Positions 18,750 through 26,938 of a stretch of DNA of 64,000 nucleotides are shown here, in pieces. The notes below the pieces were generated by a model, which saw only the letters and a list, made by a program, of their open reading frames with translations, was not told the origin of the DNA and made no database searches. Source of the stretch: a bacterium (GTDB lineage: Bacteria; Elusimicrobiota; Elusimicrobia; Elusimicrobiales; UBA9959); NCBI GenBank assembly GCA_021786295.1, contig JAJYNO010000019.1, forward strand, positions 1 through 64,000. Direction: 5' to 3'. The stretch's first letter is position 1. Each line of letters starts with the position of its first letter. A program made the translations under genes and the position numbers.

Positions 18750-19112
18750 TTATTTGCGCTCCTTCGACTTCGTGTCCGAGACCACCACGCTGATGTGGCA
18801 CATCTTGCGCTTGAAAGGCATCGCGCGGCCCTGCGGGCCGGGCTGCACGCGGCGCAGGAATTTCATCGGGCCCTGGTCGGCGAAGCACTCGGTCACCCAG
18901 ACCTGCCTGAGGTCCAGTTTCTTGCCGAGCTTGACGGACAGGTTGGCGCCGGCGGACTTGATGGCCTTGCCCAACACGTCGGTGGCCCGCATCGGGATGC
19001 TGGCCAGGATATACTGGGCCTCGTACAGCGACTTGCCCCGCACCTGGTCCATCAGCTGGGCTACCTTGCGGCGGCCGTAGCGCTGGTATTTGAGATGGCA
19101 TTTAGCTTCCAT
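18750..19112 (-). CDS. rplV: 50S ribosomal protein uL22
   Basis: This 120-residue uL22 has RYGRRKVAQLMDQVRGKSLY and the exit-tunnel hairpin region (RVQPGPQGRAMPFKRKMCHI). One base separates it from rpsC. Confidence 0.96.
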   Translation of the reverse strand: MEAKCHLKYQRYGRRKVAQLMDQVRGKSLYEAQYILASIPMRATDVLGKAIKSAGANLSVKLGKKLDLRQVWVTECFADQGPMKFLRRVQPGPQGRAMPFKRKMCHISVVVSDTKSKERK

Positions 19113-19136
19113 GATATATCTCCTGTCGGCCTTGTC

Positions 19137-19424
19137 TTAGGTGAGGTCCGTGGCTTCCTTGGTATGGGACTGGCCGTGGCCCTTGAAGAGCCGCGGGAAC
19201 GAGAACTCGCCCAGCTTGTGGCCGACCATGCGCTCGGTCACGTACACCGGCAGGAACTTGCGGCCGTTGTGCACCATCAGCGTCTGCCCGACGAAGTCGG
19301 GGGTTATCGTGCAGGCGCGCGACCAGGTCTTTATCTGCGCCTTGGCGCCGCTCTGCGCGGCGGCCTGGATCTTGGCCAGCAGCTTCTGGTCGACGAAAGG
19401 CCCTTTCTTAGACGATCTGCTCAT
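19137..19424 (-). CDS. rpsS: 30S ribosomal protein uS19
   Basis: This 95-residue uS19 has the [18 protein letters not shown] start and the [20 protein letters not shown] signature followed by [13 protein letters not shown]. Normal length. Confidence 0.97.
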   Translation of the reverse strand: MSRSSKKGPFVDQKLLAKIQAAAQSGAKAQIKTWSRACTITPDFVGQTLMVHNGRKFLPVYVTERMVGHKLGEFSFPRLFKGHGQSHTKEATDLT

Positions 19425-19435
19425 TTATTCCTCCG

Positions 19436-20275
19436 TTACGCGGCCGTCGACTTGCGGCGGTCCTGCACTATCATCCAGCTCCAGATCTTGGACTTGGTCC
19501 TGGTCTTGAAGCCCTTCGAAGGCTGGTTCCACGGCGAGCGCGGAACGTTGTTGCCCTTCGAGTGGCCGCGGCCGCCGCCGAGCGGGTGGTCTACGGCGTT
19601 CATCGCGGCCCCGCGCACGGTCGGGCGGATGCCCAGGTGGCGCTTGCGGCCGGCCTTGCCGAGGGTTATCGTGTTGTGCTCGATGTTGCCGACCTGGCCG
19701 ATAGTGGCCATGCAGTTTTTCAGCACCTTGCGGATCTCGCCGGAAGGCATCTTGACGAGGGCGTAGTCGCCCTCCTTGGCCATCAGCTGCGCCTGCGTGC
19801 CGGCCGCGCGCACGAACTGCGCGCCCTTGCCGGGGATCATCTCGATGGCGTGGATGAACGTGCCGTCGGGGATGTTGGCCATCGGCAGCGCGTTGCCGAG
19901 CCGGATCTCGGCCTTGGGGCCGCTCATGACGGTGGCGCCCACGCCCAGGCCCAGCGGGGCCGGGATGTAGCGCTTGTCGCCGTCGGCGTAGACCAGCAGC
20001 GCGATGCGGGCGTTCCTGTTAGGGTCGTACTCTATCGAGGTCACCTTCGCGGGCACGCCGAACTTCTCGCGCTTGAAATCAACCGCGCGGAAGCGGCGGC
20101 GGTGGCCGCCGCCGTGGTGGCGGACCATGACCATGCCGGTGTTGTTGCGGCCGCCGTGCTTGCGCATGCCGGCGGTCAGTCTCTTCTCGGGCTCGGTCTT
20201 AGTGATGTCCGAATAATCGGCCATCTGCATAGTCCGCCTCGAGGGGGTGTAGGGTCTGTATGATTTGATCGGCAT
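19436..20275 (-). CDS. rplB: 50S ribosomal protein uL2
   Basis: This 279-residue uL2 has the [20 protein letters not shown] and [13 protein letters not shown] segments of the peptidyl-transferase region, including the conserved His of [10 protein letters not shown]. It lies between rplW and rpsS. Confidence 0.97.
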   Translation of the reverse strand: MPIKSYRPYTPSRRTMQMADYSDITKTEPEKRLTAGMRKHGGRNNTGMVMVRHHGGGHRRRFRAVDFKREKFGVPAKVTSIEYDPNRNARIALLVYADGDKRYIPAPLGLGVGATVMSGPKAEIRLGNALPMANIPDGTFIHAIEMIPGKGAQFVRAAGTQAQLMAKEGDYALVKMPSGEIRKVLKNCMATIGQVGNIEHNTITLGKAGRKRHLGIRPTVRGAAMNAVDHPLGGGRGHSKGNNVPRSPWNQPSKGFKTRTKSKIWSWMIVQDRRKSTAA

Positions 20276-20297
20276 ATTTTCCTCTCGCTCGGCCGCC

Positions 20298-20588
20298 TTA
20301 CTTGGGCAGGTCCGTCATGTCTATCTTCTGGCCGGTCTTAAGGGTGACTATGGCCTTCTTCCAGTCGGAGCGGTAGCCTTCGCTGCGGCCCACGCGGTGA
20401 AGTTTGCCCGGCAGCGTGGCGGTGCGCACGGCGGTGACCTTCACCTTGAAAAGGGTCTCCACTGCCTTCTTGATCTCGGTCTTGTTGGCCTTGGGGCTCA
20501 CCTGGAAAGTATAGCGGTTCTGCTTGTCCTTCAGCAGCACGCTCTTCTCGCTGAGTATGGGGGCTATCAGCACTTCGGTAAAGTTCAT
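20298..20588 (-). CDS. rplW: 50S ribosomal protein uL23
   Basis: This 96-residue uL23 has [20 protein letters not shown] and [19 protein letters not shown]. It forms the docking site for SRP and trigger factor at the exit tunnel. It overlaps rplD by 4 nt. Confidence 0.96.
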   Translation of the reverse strand: MNFTEVLIAPILSEKSVLLKDKQNRYTFQVSPKANKTEIKKAVETLFKVKVTAVRTATLPGKLHRVGRSEGYRSDWKKAIVTLKTGQKIDMTDLPK

Positions 20589-21211
20589 TTTGCCTCCTTC
20601 ACGCTCTGCGCCAGGGCCTTAAGGCCGTCGGCGGTGAAAACGAGCTTCTCGCTGCGCATCGCCTCGTAGGCGTTCAGGTTGCGGGCCAGGCACCAGCCGA
20701 AGTCAGCTATGTTGCGGGACGCGGTCCTGAAGTTCTTGTCCATCTTGTCGGTGACGAACAGCACGCTCTTGGCGTTCAGGGCTTTGCGCAGTCCGTTCAG
20801 GGAGCTGGTCTTGGCGGCCTCGAGGCCGAGGTTCTCTATCGCCAGCACCGCGCCGGCGGCGGCGCGGGCGGAAAGGGCCTCCACAAGGGCCTGGCGCAGC
20901 TTCTGCTGCGGCAGGTACTGGCGGAACGAGCGCGGCTTAGGGCCGAACACGACTCCGCCCTTGCGCCAGATCGGCGAGCGGGTAGAACCGTGGCGGGCGC
21001 GGCCGGTGCCCTTCTGCTTCCACGGCTTCTTGCCGCCGCCGGAGACCTCGGAGCGGGTCTTCGTGCAGGCGGTGCCGCGGTGCTTGTTGGCGAGGTAGTG
21101 CTTTACCACCTCGTGGATGAAATAGGAGTCCGGCTTGGCGGAAAAGATGTCCTCCGGCAGGTCGAACTTGCCGACTTCCTGTCCCTTCAGGTTAAAGAGC
21201 TTGGTTTCCAT
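20585..21211 (-). CDS. rplD: 50S ribosomal protein uL4
   Basis: This 208-residue uL4 contains the tunnel-loop region TRSEVSGGGKKPWKQKGTGR followed by ARHGSTRSPIWRKGG. In E. coli uL4 represses the S10 operon; a comparable role here is untested. Confidence 0.97.
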   Translation of the reverse strand: METKLFNLKGQEVGKFDLPEDIFSAKPDSYFIHEVVKHYLANKHRGTACTKTRSEVSGGGKKPWKQKGTGRARHGSTRSPIWRKGGVVFGPKPRSFRQYLPQQKLRQALVEALSARAAAGAVLAIENLGLEAAKTSSLNGLRKALNAKSVLFVTDKMDKNFRTASRNIADFGWCLARNLNAYEAMRSEKLVFTADGLKALAQSVKEAK

Positions 21212-21229
21212 GTTAATCCTCTCAGGGCC

Positions 21230-22024
21230 TTATTTCTTGGCGGCCGGCTTGGCCGCGGCCTTGACGGCCTCTTTCTTCTTGCTCTTCGCGGGCCCGGCGG
21301 CGACCGGCTTGGGGGTCTTCTTGTTGGTGCGCGTGATGTAGACCATGCTGCCGGCAGCTCCGGGGATGCCGCTGTTGACGAGCAGCAGGTTCTCTTCCGG
21401 GATGACCTTCACGACCTTCACCTTCTGCACGGAAACGGTCTCTACGCCCCAGTGGCCGGCCATGCGCTGGCCGGGGAGCACGCGGCCCAGAGAGCGGCGG
21501 CTGCCCAGGGAGCCGGGGGCGCGCTCGCGGTCGGAGGCGCCGTGGCTGGCGGGCTGGCCTTTGAAGTTGTGGCGCTTCATCGCTCCGGACCAGCCATGAC
21601 CTTTGGAGACGCCCTGCAGGTCCACCCAGTCGCCGGCAGCGAAGCGCTCGACGCCCGCGGTCTGGCCCTGCTCGGCACCGGCGAGATCGCTGACGCGGAA
21701 CTCCCTGAGATGCTTCAGGGCGGGAGTGCCCAGCTTCTTGGCGAGCCCGAGCTCCGCCTTGTAGGAGTTCTTCTCTTTCTTGTGGCCGAAGCCGAGGCAG
21801 ACGGCCTGATAGCCGTCCTTCTCCTTGGTGCGGGTATAGGCCACGCGGCAGGGGCCGGCCTTCACGACCGTAACGGCGTGCAGGTTGCCGGCGGCGTCGA
21901 AGATCTGGGTCATGCCCATCTTCTCGCCGATCAGAAATTTATGCGCCGCGTTGAGCTGCTTAGCTTCCGGCTTTCCTTCAGGCTTGGCCTCGGCAGCCTT
22001 GTTCTCTTTGTTCTCTTCTGTCAT
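21230..22024 (-). CDS. rplC: 50S ribosomal protein uL3, first gene of the cluster
   Basis: This 264-residue uL3 is longer than E. coli's 209 aa. An acidic/Lys N-terminal extension of about 25 residues and a Lys/Ala-rich tail flank the core (IGEKMGMTQIFDAAGNLHAV; GHWGVETVSVQKVKVVKVIP). The ATG at 22024 has AAGGAG 10 nt upstream; the frame is open further but without a better start. rpsJ, the usual first gene, is missing, so transcription of the cluster begins at rplC. Confidence 0.95.
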   Translation of the reverse strand: MTEENKENKAAEAKPEGKPEAKQLNAAHKFLIGEKMGMTQIFDAAGNLHAVTVVKAGPCRVAYTRTKEKDGYQAVCLGFGHKKEKNSYKAELGLAKKLGTPALKHLREFRVSDLAGAEQGQTAGVERFAAGDWVDLQGVSKGHGWSGAMKRHNFKGQPASHGASDRERAPGSLGSRRSLGRVLPGQRMAGHWGVETVSVQKVKVVKVIPEENLLLVNSGIPGAAGSMVYITRTNKKTPKPVAAGPAKSKKKEAVKAAAKPAAKK

Positions 22025-22056
22025 GTCAGTACCGCTCCTTGCCGTTCTTCCGACGT

Positions 22057-22078
22057 AAAAGTCCCCGATAACCCGGGG
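22057..22078 (-). terminator. Attenuator-like hairpin in the rplC leader
   Basis: On the transcribed strand CCCCG-GGTTAT-CGGGG is followed by ACTTTTA, about 30 nt before the rplC start. A second stem (CGCGGC-AAC-GCCGCG, 22264-22278) occurs near the 5' end of the leader. The geometry resembles an intrinsic-terminator attenuator for ribosomal-protein autoregulation. The short 5-bp stem makes this uncertain. Confidence 0.4.
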
Positions 22079-22293
22079 TCCCGCTGCGGAATGCGAACGG
22101 ACCGCGCCGGAACCTTTCGGCTCCGGTTCTGGTGCTTCTTTTTTTTTAGTTTCTATGATTAGCCCGCAGGCGGAGGGAATCAAGGCCGCTCCGTCTATAG
22201 GGCCGCCGCCCGTATTCCGTGGAACGCGGCGGCGTAATAATAAAAACTTCTTTTCAAAGAAACCGCGGCGTTGCCGCGATCGACTACCGGATT

Positions 22294-22322
22294 ATTATAA
22301 CAAAACTCCGCGGAGGAGTCAA
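22294..22322 (-). promoter_or_regulatory. Sigma-70-type promoter for the rplC-rodA cluster
   Basis: On the minus strand TTGACT (22322-22317) and TATAAT (22299-22294) are separated by exactly 17 nt. The -10 is preceded by TTTTGT, the element seen at many other promoters in this window. The spacer holds a perfect 10-bp palindrome CTCCGCGGAG (22306-22315). The predicted leader to rplC is about 260 nt; this region (22025-22339) holds no other gene that I can see. Confidence 0.75.
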
Positions 22323-22339
22323 CGCGCCGGGCAGGGCGG

Positions 22340-22720
22340 CTAAAGAACCCCGACCGCGGCCGCCAGCAGGGCCAGGAACAGCGCCATCGGCCAGCTCTTC
22401 CTGAACCAGTGCTTGTCGTTCACGTCGATAAAATCGTCCGAGGAGTCTTCGTTCATCCAGCCGGCCGCCCGGCTCGCGGCGGAAGCGGGAGGCGGTTCCG
22501 GGGCCGGAGAGGCGGCCGGGACCTCGGCGGGACGCTCCGGGACGGCGGGCGCCTCCTTGGGGAGTACGGCGGGCCTGACGGGCTCGGATTGGGGAACCAC
22601 CCCTTCAAGGCGGGACGGCAGAGCCCCCCGATGGGCGCAGGCCGACCCGCACAGCAGGCCGGCCGCCAGCAGGATGGCGCCGCCCTGATATCGCCGCCTG
22701 GGGTTATAATTGGTATTCAT
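22340..22720 (-). CDS. Small membrane-associated protein of unknown function
   Basis: I do not recognise this 126-residue protein. It has an N-terminal hydrophobic stretch ending GLLCGSACAHRG, which could be a signal peptide or a weak lipobox. A Pro/Ala/Glu-rich linker (about 35-85) follows, and a C-terminal membrane helix (about 108-126) after SSDDFIDVNDKHWF. The start lies inside a 22-bp perfect palindrome. It is the last gene of a minus-strand run beginning at 26840. Confidence 0.6.
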   Translation of the reverse strand: MNTNYNPRRRYQGGAILLAAGLLCGSACAHRGALPSRLEGVVPQSEPVRPAVLPKEAPAVPERPAEVPAASPAPEPPPASAASRAAGWMNEDSSDDFIDVNDKHWFRKSWPMALFLALLAAAVGVL

Positions 22721-22737
22721 ATAGATATCTATATGAA
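22716..22737. promoter_or_regulatory. 22-bp perfect AT-rich palindrome
   Basis: ttcatatagat/atctatatgaa reads identically on both strands. It is strikingly AT-rich in GC-rich DNA and contains the ATG of the 22340-22720 gene. It could be an operator, or in RNA a hairpin covering the start codon. Confidence 0.55.
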
Positions 22738-22741
22738 GGTC

Positions 22742-23599
22742 CTATTGCAGCAGTTCCACTGTGCCGTATTTCTCCTTCGCCTTCTTTTCCTGACGCTGCC
22801 CGGCCGGTTTTTCAGGCGAAATTGCGCCTCTTGCGCCGGCGAAGATCCCCGGCCGGCCGAGCAGCAGGAACCGCATGCTCAGCCCGGAGATGTCCCCTTC
22901 TCTGGCCTTCACCGTCCGGGACTTTCCAAGCGCCAGCCTCTCGTCCCCCCCGGCCGAAAGCGGGGCGGCATCCCTGTCCAAGGCGTTCTCCGCCTGGTAC
23001 TGCAGCATAAGCTCGCCGCCCGGGCCGTACGACAGGACCCCCCCGAAAGTGAAGGAATAGCTCTTTCCCGCCTCGCCAAGGGAGTCCGAGACGCTGTACT
23101 GGCCGTCTGCCCGCAGGACCAGCCGGCAGTCCTCCGGGTAATCTCCGGACAGCGCCCTGGCGGTAAGATGATAATTGCCGGAAGAGCGAAGGCTCCAGGG
23201 GGTGTCCTTCTTGCCTTCGGCCCCGCGCCCAGCGTCAAGCTCGAAGCGCAGGCGCCAGGGCCCGCAGGCCACGGCGGTGATCCTGGAACCGCGCATCAGC
23301 GAAAGGGAGCCGCCGGCGCGGAAGGAGCGCGTCCTGACCTCTGGACCGCTGGAGAGCGCCACCTCGTATTCCAGTCTGTACAGCCCTCGGCCCGAGCGCG
23401 TAAGGCCGCCGGAAAAAGACAGTCTCCGGGAATTTACCATGCGGGAGAATTCGGCCCTTTCTCCGTCCTTTACGAGGACGGCGTGCCCGTATGGGACATC
23501 CCCGTTGAAGACCCTGACGGCGAGCGAATGAGCGGCGGCCGAGGCTGCGGCCGGAGAGAACGGCAGCGAGGCGGCCAGAAATACGGCTGCGAGTTTCAT
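22742..23599 (-). CDS. Secreted protein of unknown function
   Basis: This 285-residue protein has a signal peptide (about 1-22, cleaving after an Ala-rich stretch) and then appears all-beta. I recognise no catalytic motif. Two Cys lie near 107 and 152 and the C-terminus is Lys/Gln-rich and charged. GGGAGGA sits before the ATG at 23599. It lies between the FlgO-like lipoprotein gene and the small membrane protein gene, which suggests a shared envelope role. Confidence 0.65.
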   Translation of the reverse strand: MKLAAVFLAASLPFSPAAASAAAHSLAVRVFNGDVPYGHAVLVKDGERAEFSRMVNSRRLSFSGGLTRSGRGLYRLEYEVALSSGPEVRTRSFRAGGSLSLMRGSRITAVACGPWRLRFELDAGRGAEGKKDTPWSLRSSGNYHLTARALSGDYPEDCRLVLRADGQYSVSDSLGEAGKSYSFTFGGVLSYGPGGELMLQYQAENALDRDAAPLSAGGDERLALGKSRTVKAREGDISGLSMRFLLLGRPGIFAGARGAISPEKPAGQRQEKKAKEKYGTVELLQ

Positions 23600-23632
23600 A
23601 TTTCCTCCCGGGCCGCCTGCCGCGGCCAGCTC

Positions 23633-24175
23633 CTATTTTATCAAAACGCCGGCGCTTTGACCGCCGGGAGCGGCCGCGCCGGCGGGAGGGAGCACCGTAT
23701 CGGCCGCGGTCAGGATGGAAACCGTCCCTGTCGCGATAAGGCGCGCCTTTACGGCCATGGAGCCGTCGCTCCTGGGGATCAGCGCGCCAGTCACTATCGC
23801 GGCCGCCCCGAGGCGGACGCCGAGGTCCTTTATGGCAGCGGGGCTCAGCGCGGCCGAAGGCGCCAGGCCGGCGCCGGAGAGCGCCTGCCGCACCAGGCCC
23901 TGCTCCAGGACCTGCATGCCGCCTCCGGCGGCCAGGGCGGCGCCAAGGTTGTCCGCTACAGTCTGCCCTTCCCCGGAAAAGCGCTGGTCGGAGCAGGCGA
24001 ACGGCAGCACGGCCACCTTCCCGCTCCCCAGCGCCCTCCCGCCAGCGGTCAGTTCCGCGGCCAGGCGCGCGTACGGGTCGTCAGCCGCGGTTTTGCCGGT
24101 TTTCAGCCCGGCCCGGCCGCCGCAGCCGCAGAAGACGGCAAGAGCCGCCAGCGCTATGAAGACGTTCCTGTTCAT
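23633..24175 (-). CDS. FlgO/CsgG-like lipoprotein
   Basis: This 180-residue protein has a signal peptide with a lipobox-like FCGCGG near 15-20. A domain follows in which KVAVLPFACSDQRFSGEGQT, VADNLGAALAAGGGMQVLEQ and LGVRLGAAAIVTGALI resemble the FlgO/CsgG fold of outer-membrane-associated assembly lipoproteins. AAGGAGGAGG precedes the ATG. The family call is by motif pattern only. Confidence 0.6.
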   Translation of the reverse strand: MNRNVFIALAALAVFCGCGGRAGLKTGKTAADDPYARLAAELTAGGRALGSGKVAVLPFACSDQRFSGEGQTVADNLGAALAAGGGMQVLEQGLVRQALSGAGLAPSAALSPAAIKDLGVRLGAAAIVTGALIPRSDGSMAVKARLIATGTVSILTAADTVLPPAGAAAPGGQSAGVLIK

Positions 24176-24197
24176 TTTCCCTCCTCCTTGAAACTAT

Positions 24198-25448
24198 TCA
24201 CCGGCCGCCGGCGGAACAGCCGGCCCTGAGCTTCTTATAGGCCAGTCCGAGCGGCGTCATTTCGCCCGGCCGGGCCGCTTCCGCCATCTTCCACTCGCCC
24301 GGCAGGCAGGCTGGCCAGGCGGGCCTGCCGGCGTGATCGTGGCCGGCCGAGTAGAAGAAGTACTGCGGGAAGTACGGAGTTATCAGCGCGACGCCCTCCT
24401 TCCTTCCTATCAGCTCCAGCAACGAGAGGAAGCGAGCGTCGAGCGGTTCCCAGAAACCGTAGGCGTTCCGGCCGTAGGCTTCAGTATCGAAGACGCCGCC
24501 AGGCTCGCCGGCGCCGTGCTTGTAGAGCCAGGCCTCGCTGATCACCAGCCCCTTGGCCGGGTCCGCCCTCTTCACCCTGTCCATGGCCGCCAGCAGGGCA
24601 GCGGTGTAGTCCGTGGTTCCCAGCCTGAGCGGGTAGAAATGGAGATCTATATAGTCCAGGCCCTTCACTTTCGAGAAGGCGTCGACGTACTCCGGGGATT
24701 CCCATATCCCGGACCCGGCGCCGATCCTGGTCCCGCCCTTTATGCCGGCCGCGGAAACGTCGGCCAGCAGGTCCCGCAGCCAGGCGGCGTAGTCGGCCGG
24801 GGGGATGGAGAACCCCAGGAACCTGTCGTTGGTCTCCGGTTCCGTGACCACGGAGAGATAGTCCGGCCTGATCCTCGCCAGGATGAGCTCTGTCTCCCGC
24901 TTCTTCATGTCCAGGAAGGTCCTCTCGGGGTCCTGCTGCCGCTTCAGGCCAGCCACGAACCTGCTGGCAGGCGCGGGGGTGGAGGGCGGATAGACGAACT
25001 GCTCCACCAGCAGTTTCATGCCCCGCTTGCGCACCTCCGCCGCCAGCGCCTCATAGAACCGGAGCACCGGCCCCGGGTCACGCACCTCCGGCGTGAGGTC
25101 CGGGAAAGAGATCATAACGGAGACCCCGCCTGCGCCCAGAGCGCGGAGCCGGTCCAGCATGCCCAGCATGCCGTCCCAGGCCGGGGTGCCGGGCGCGGAG
25201 TACTGAGTGAAATAGCTGGAAGCGGGGAAGAGGGCCGGAGCGGACAGCGCGCAGCCGCCTCCGCCCGGCAGCGCCGAGACCTCTTTTTCCGCGGTCCCCA
25301 GCTCGCCGGAAAGTTCGGAGTAGAGCGGCCTGAACTCCGCCGGGACGGCCGGCGGCGTCCGCCTACCGGAGAGGGCGGCGCAGCCGGCTGCGGCCAACGC
25401 CAGCGCCCCAACGATCAGATATCTCCGCGCGTTCGTCCTTATTCTCAT
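24198..25448 (-). CDS. Glycosidase-like (TIM-barrel) lipoprotein
   Basis: This 416-residue lipoprotein (lipobox LAAAGC near 20) looks like a clan GH-A TIM barrel. A TEPETND segment could supply the acid/base Glu at strand 4, and an ISEAW segment the nucleophile Glu at strand 7, with HFYPL between them as in GH-A enzymes. GGAGG precedes the ATG at 25448; the frame extends 23 codons further without a better start. No substrate can be named. Confidence 0.55.
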   Translation of the reverse strand: MRIRTNARRYLIVGALALAAAGCAALSGRRTPPAVPAEFRPLYSELSGELGTAEKEVSALPGGGGCALSAPALFPASSYFTQYSAPGTPAWDGMLGMLDRLRALGAGGVSVMISFPDLTPEVRDPGPVLRFYEALAAEVRKRGMKLLVEQFVYPPSTPAPASRFVAGLKRQQDPERTFLDMKKRETELILARIRPDYLSVVTEPETNDRFLGFSIPPADYAAWLRDLLADVSAAGIKGGTRIGAGSGIWESPEYVDAFSKVKGLDYIDLHFYPLRLGTTDYTAALLAAMDRVKRADPAKGLVISEAWLYKHGAGEPGGVFDTEAYGRNAYGFWEPLDARFLSLLELIGRKEGVALITPYFPQYFFYSAGHDHAGRPAWPACLPGEWKMAEAARPGEMTPLGLAYKKLRAGCSAGGR

Positions 25449-25500
25449 AGTCCCTCCAATAAGCAGCAGGCGGGCCGCGAGGCTTTCGCTGTCCGCTCCG

Positions 25501-26346
25501 TCATAGTCCGCCCCCACCTTCCCGGCGCAGCAGCTCGTTCGCCCCGCGGTACCTGCCGGAAGGAACGTTGGGAGAAGCCAGCATCAGGTACTGCTCCCGC
25601 GTCATGGGCGGCGGATCCAGCAGCGAGAAGAGCGGCAGCAGCGGGAAGAAAAAACGCCGCGGGAGCCCCGCCACCGGCCGGCGCACCCCGGCCGCCGAAA
25701 GTTCCGCGGCCAGAAGTTCCCTGAAGCTCATCACCTTTTCCCCGCCCAGCTCGAAAATTTCGTCCCGGACCGAGTCGTCCTCGGCGGCGCGGGCGAAACA
25801 GGCCGCCACGGTCCCGGCGTCTACGGGCGCCGCGTAGGAATCGGAAGGCGCGGCGAATACCGGCGTAAAGCGCGCGAGGGCCCCGAGCTCGGCGCGCAGC
25901 TTCTGTCCCTCGCCGGTTATATAGGAAGGCCTGAAGATGACGTACGGCAGCCCCGAGGCCCGCACAGCCTCTTCCCCGGCGAACTTGCTGCGGTGATACT
26001 CGGACGGAGCGCCGGGAGCGGCCCCCAGGGCGGACATCTGGACGAACTTGCGGCAGCCGGCCCGCTTCGCCCCCGCCAGCAGCCTGCGCGTGTACTCCTC
26101 GTGGACCAGCCGGAACGTGACGCCGGGCGACGAGCGTATTATGCCCAGCAGGTTTATCACGACCTCGGGCCGCGCCCCGGCGGCCAGACCTTCCAGGTCC
26201 TCCGTAAAGGCCGGGAACTCGGCGTCCAGGCCGGCTGTCTTCTGGCGGGCCGGGTCCCTGGACGGAAGTATCAGCGCGTGCCCGGCCAGCCTGCGGACCA
26301 GGACGCTTCCCACGAAACCGCTTCCGCCGGCTATCAATATCCTCAA
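25501..26346 (-). CDS. NAD(P)-binding NDUFA9/atypical SDR family protein
   Basis: This 281-residue Rossmann protein has the dinucleotide motif GGSGFVGS (7-14) and conserved VINLLGIIR, FVQMSALGA and YHRSKFAGEEAVR segments of the atypical SDR group related to complex I NDUFA9. It overlaps msrC by 4 nt. The function in bacteria is usually unknown; a sugar or quinone-related role is possible. Confidence 0.75.
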   Translation of the reverse strand: MRILIAGGSGFVGSVLVRRLAGHALILPSRDPARQKTAGLDAEFPAFTEDLEGLAAGARPEVVINLLGIIRSSPGVTFRLVHEEYTRRLLAGAKRAGCRKFVQMSALGAAPGAPSEYHRSKFAGEEAVRASGLPYVIFRPSYITGEGQKLRAELGALARFTPVFAAPSDSYAAPVDAGTVAACFARAAEDDSVRDEIFELGGEKVMSFRELLAAELSAAGVRRPVAGLPRRFFFPLLPLFSLLDPPPMTREQYLMLASPNVPSGRYRGANELLRREGGGGL

Positions 26347-26840
26347 GGCTCTATCCCTTCCCCCCCGAGCGTGGCGACGGCCGCCACTTCTTCGAGGTAT
26401 TTGCGGTCGACCCCGTCGAAGGCCCCCGCCACGTCCTGGTCCACGTCCAGCACTCCGGCCACGCGCCCTTCGCGGTCCTTCAGCGGCACGACTATCTCCG
26501 ACCTGGAGGCCGGGTTGCAGGCTATGTGCCCGGGGAAAAGCCTGACGTCCTCCACGATGACAGTCTCCCCGCTCTCCCAGCAGCGCCCGCAGACGCCGCG
26601 GCCCCTGGCTATGCGCGTGCAGGCCACCGGCCCCTGGAACGGGCCAAGCACCAGCTCTCCGCCTTTGACCAGGTAGAAGCCGGCCCAGAAATAGCCCATG
26701 CCGTACTTCAGCGCGGCGCAGATATTTGCCATGCGGGCCACGGCGTCCGGCTCCCCCGCAGCCAGGGCCCTGACCTGCGGCAGCAGGCTGCGGTATCTTT
26801 CTTCCCGGCTGCTGCCAGTGACCGTCAGTTCTTCCGACAT
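26343..26840 (-). CDS. msrC: Free methionine-(R)-sulfoxide reductase (GAF type)
   Basis: This 165-residue GAF-domain enzyme closely follows the YebR/MsrC pattern: FYLVKGGELVLGPFQGPVAC, GRGVCG, then LFPGHIACNPASRSEIVVPL and GVLDVDQ. The three Cys positions used in the catalytic relay are present. It reduces free Met-R-sulfoxide. The ATG at 26840 has AGGAGG upstream; the frame is open 18 codons more. It is divergent from the histidine kinase gene. Confidence 0.88.
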   Translation of the reverse strand: MSEELTVTGSSREERYRSLLPQVRALAAGEPDAVARMANICAALKYGMGYFWAGFYLVKGGELVLGPFQGPVACTRIARGRGVCGRCWESGETVIVEDVRLFPGHIACNPASRSEIVVPLKDREGRVAGVLDVDQDVAGAFDGVDRKYLEEVAAVATLGGEGIEP

Positions 26841-26863
26841 CGGCTCCTCCTGCGGCGGCGGCA

Positions 26864-26869
26864 ATTCTA
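26864..26869 (-). promoter_or_regulatory. -10 element for msrC operon
   Basis: On the minus strand TTTAA-TAGAAT lies 24 nt before the msrC start, with AGGAGG in the leader. It is back to back with the TATAAT of the plus-strand kinase gene. Confidence 0.55.
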
Positions 26870-26927
26870 TTAAACCGGCCCGCGCCGCCGCCAAGGCGCG
26901 GACAGCAACTTCCGCGCGTATTTTAAC

Positions 26928-26933
26928 TATAAT
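26928..26933 (+). promoter_or_regulatory. -10 element TATAAT directly before the kinase gene
   Basis: TATAAT ends 5 nt before a GTG (26939) and 8 nt before an ATG (26942). The expected transcription start coincides with the start codon, predicting a leaderless mRNA. No good -35 is seen. Confidence 0.5.
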
Positions 26934-26938
26934 ACTAT

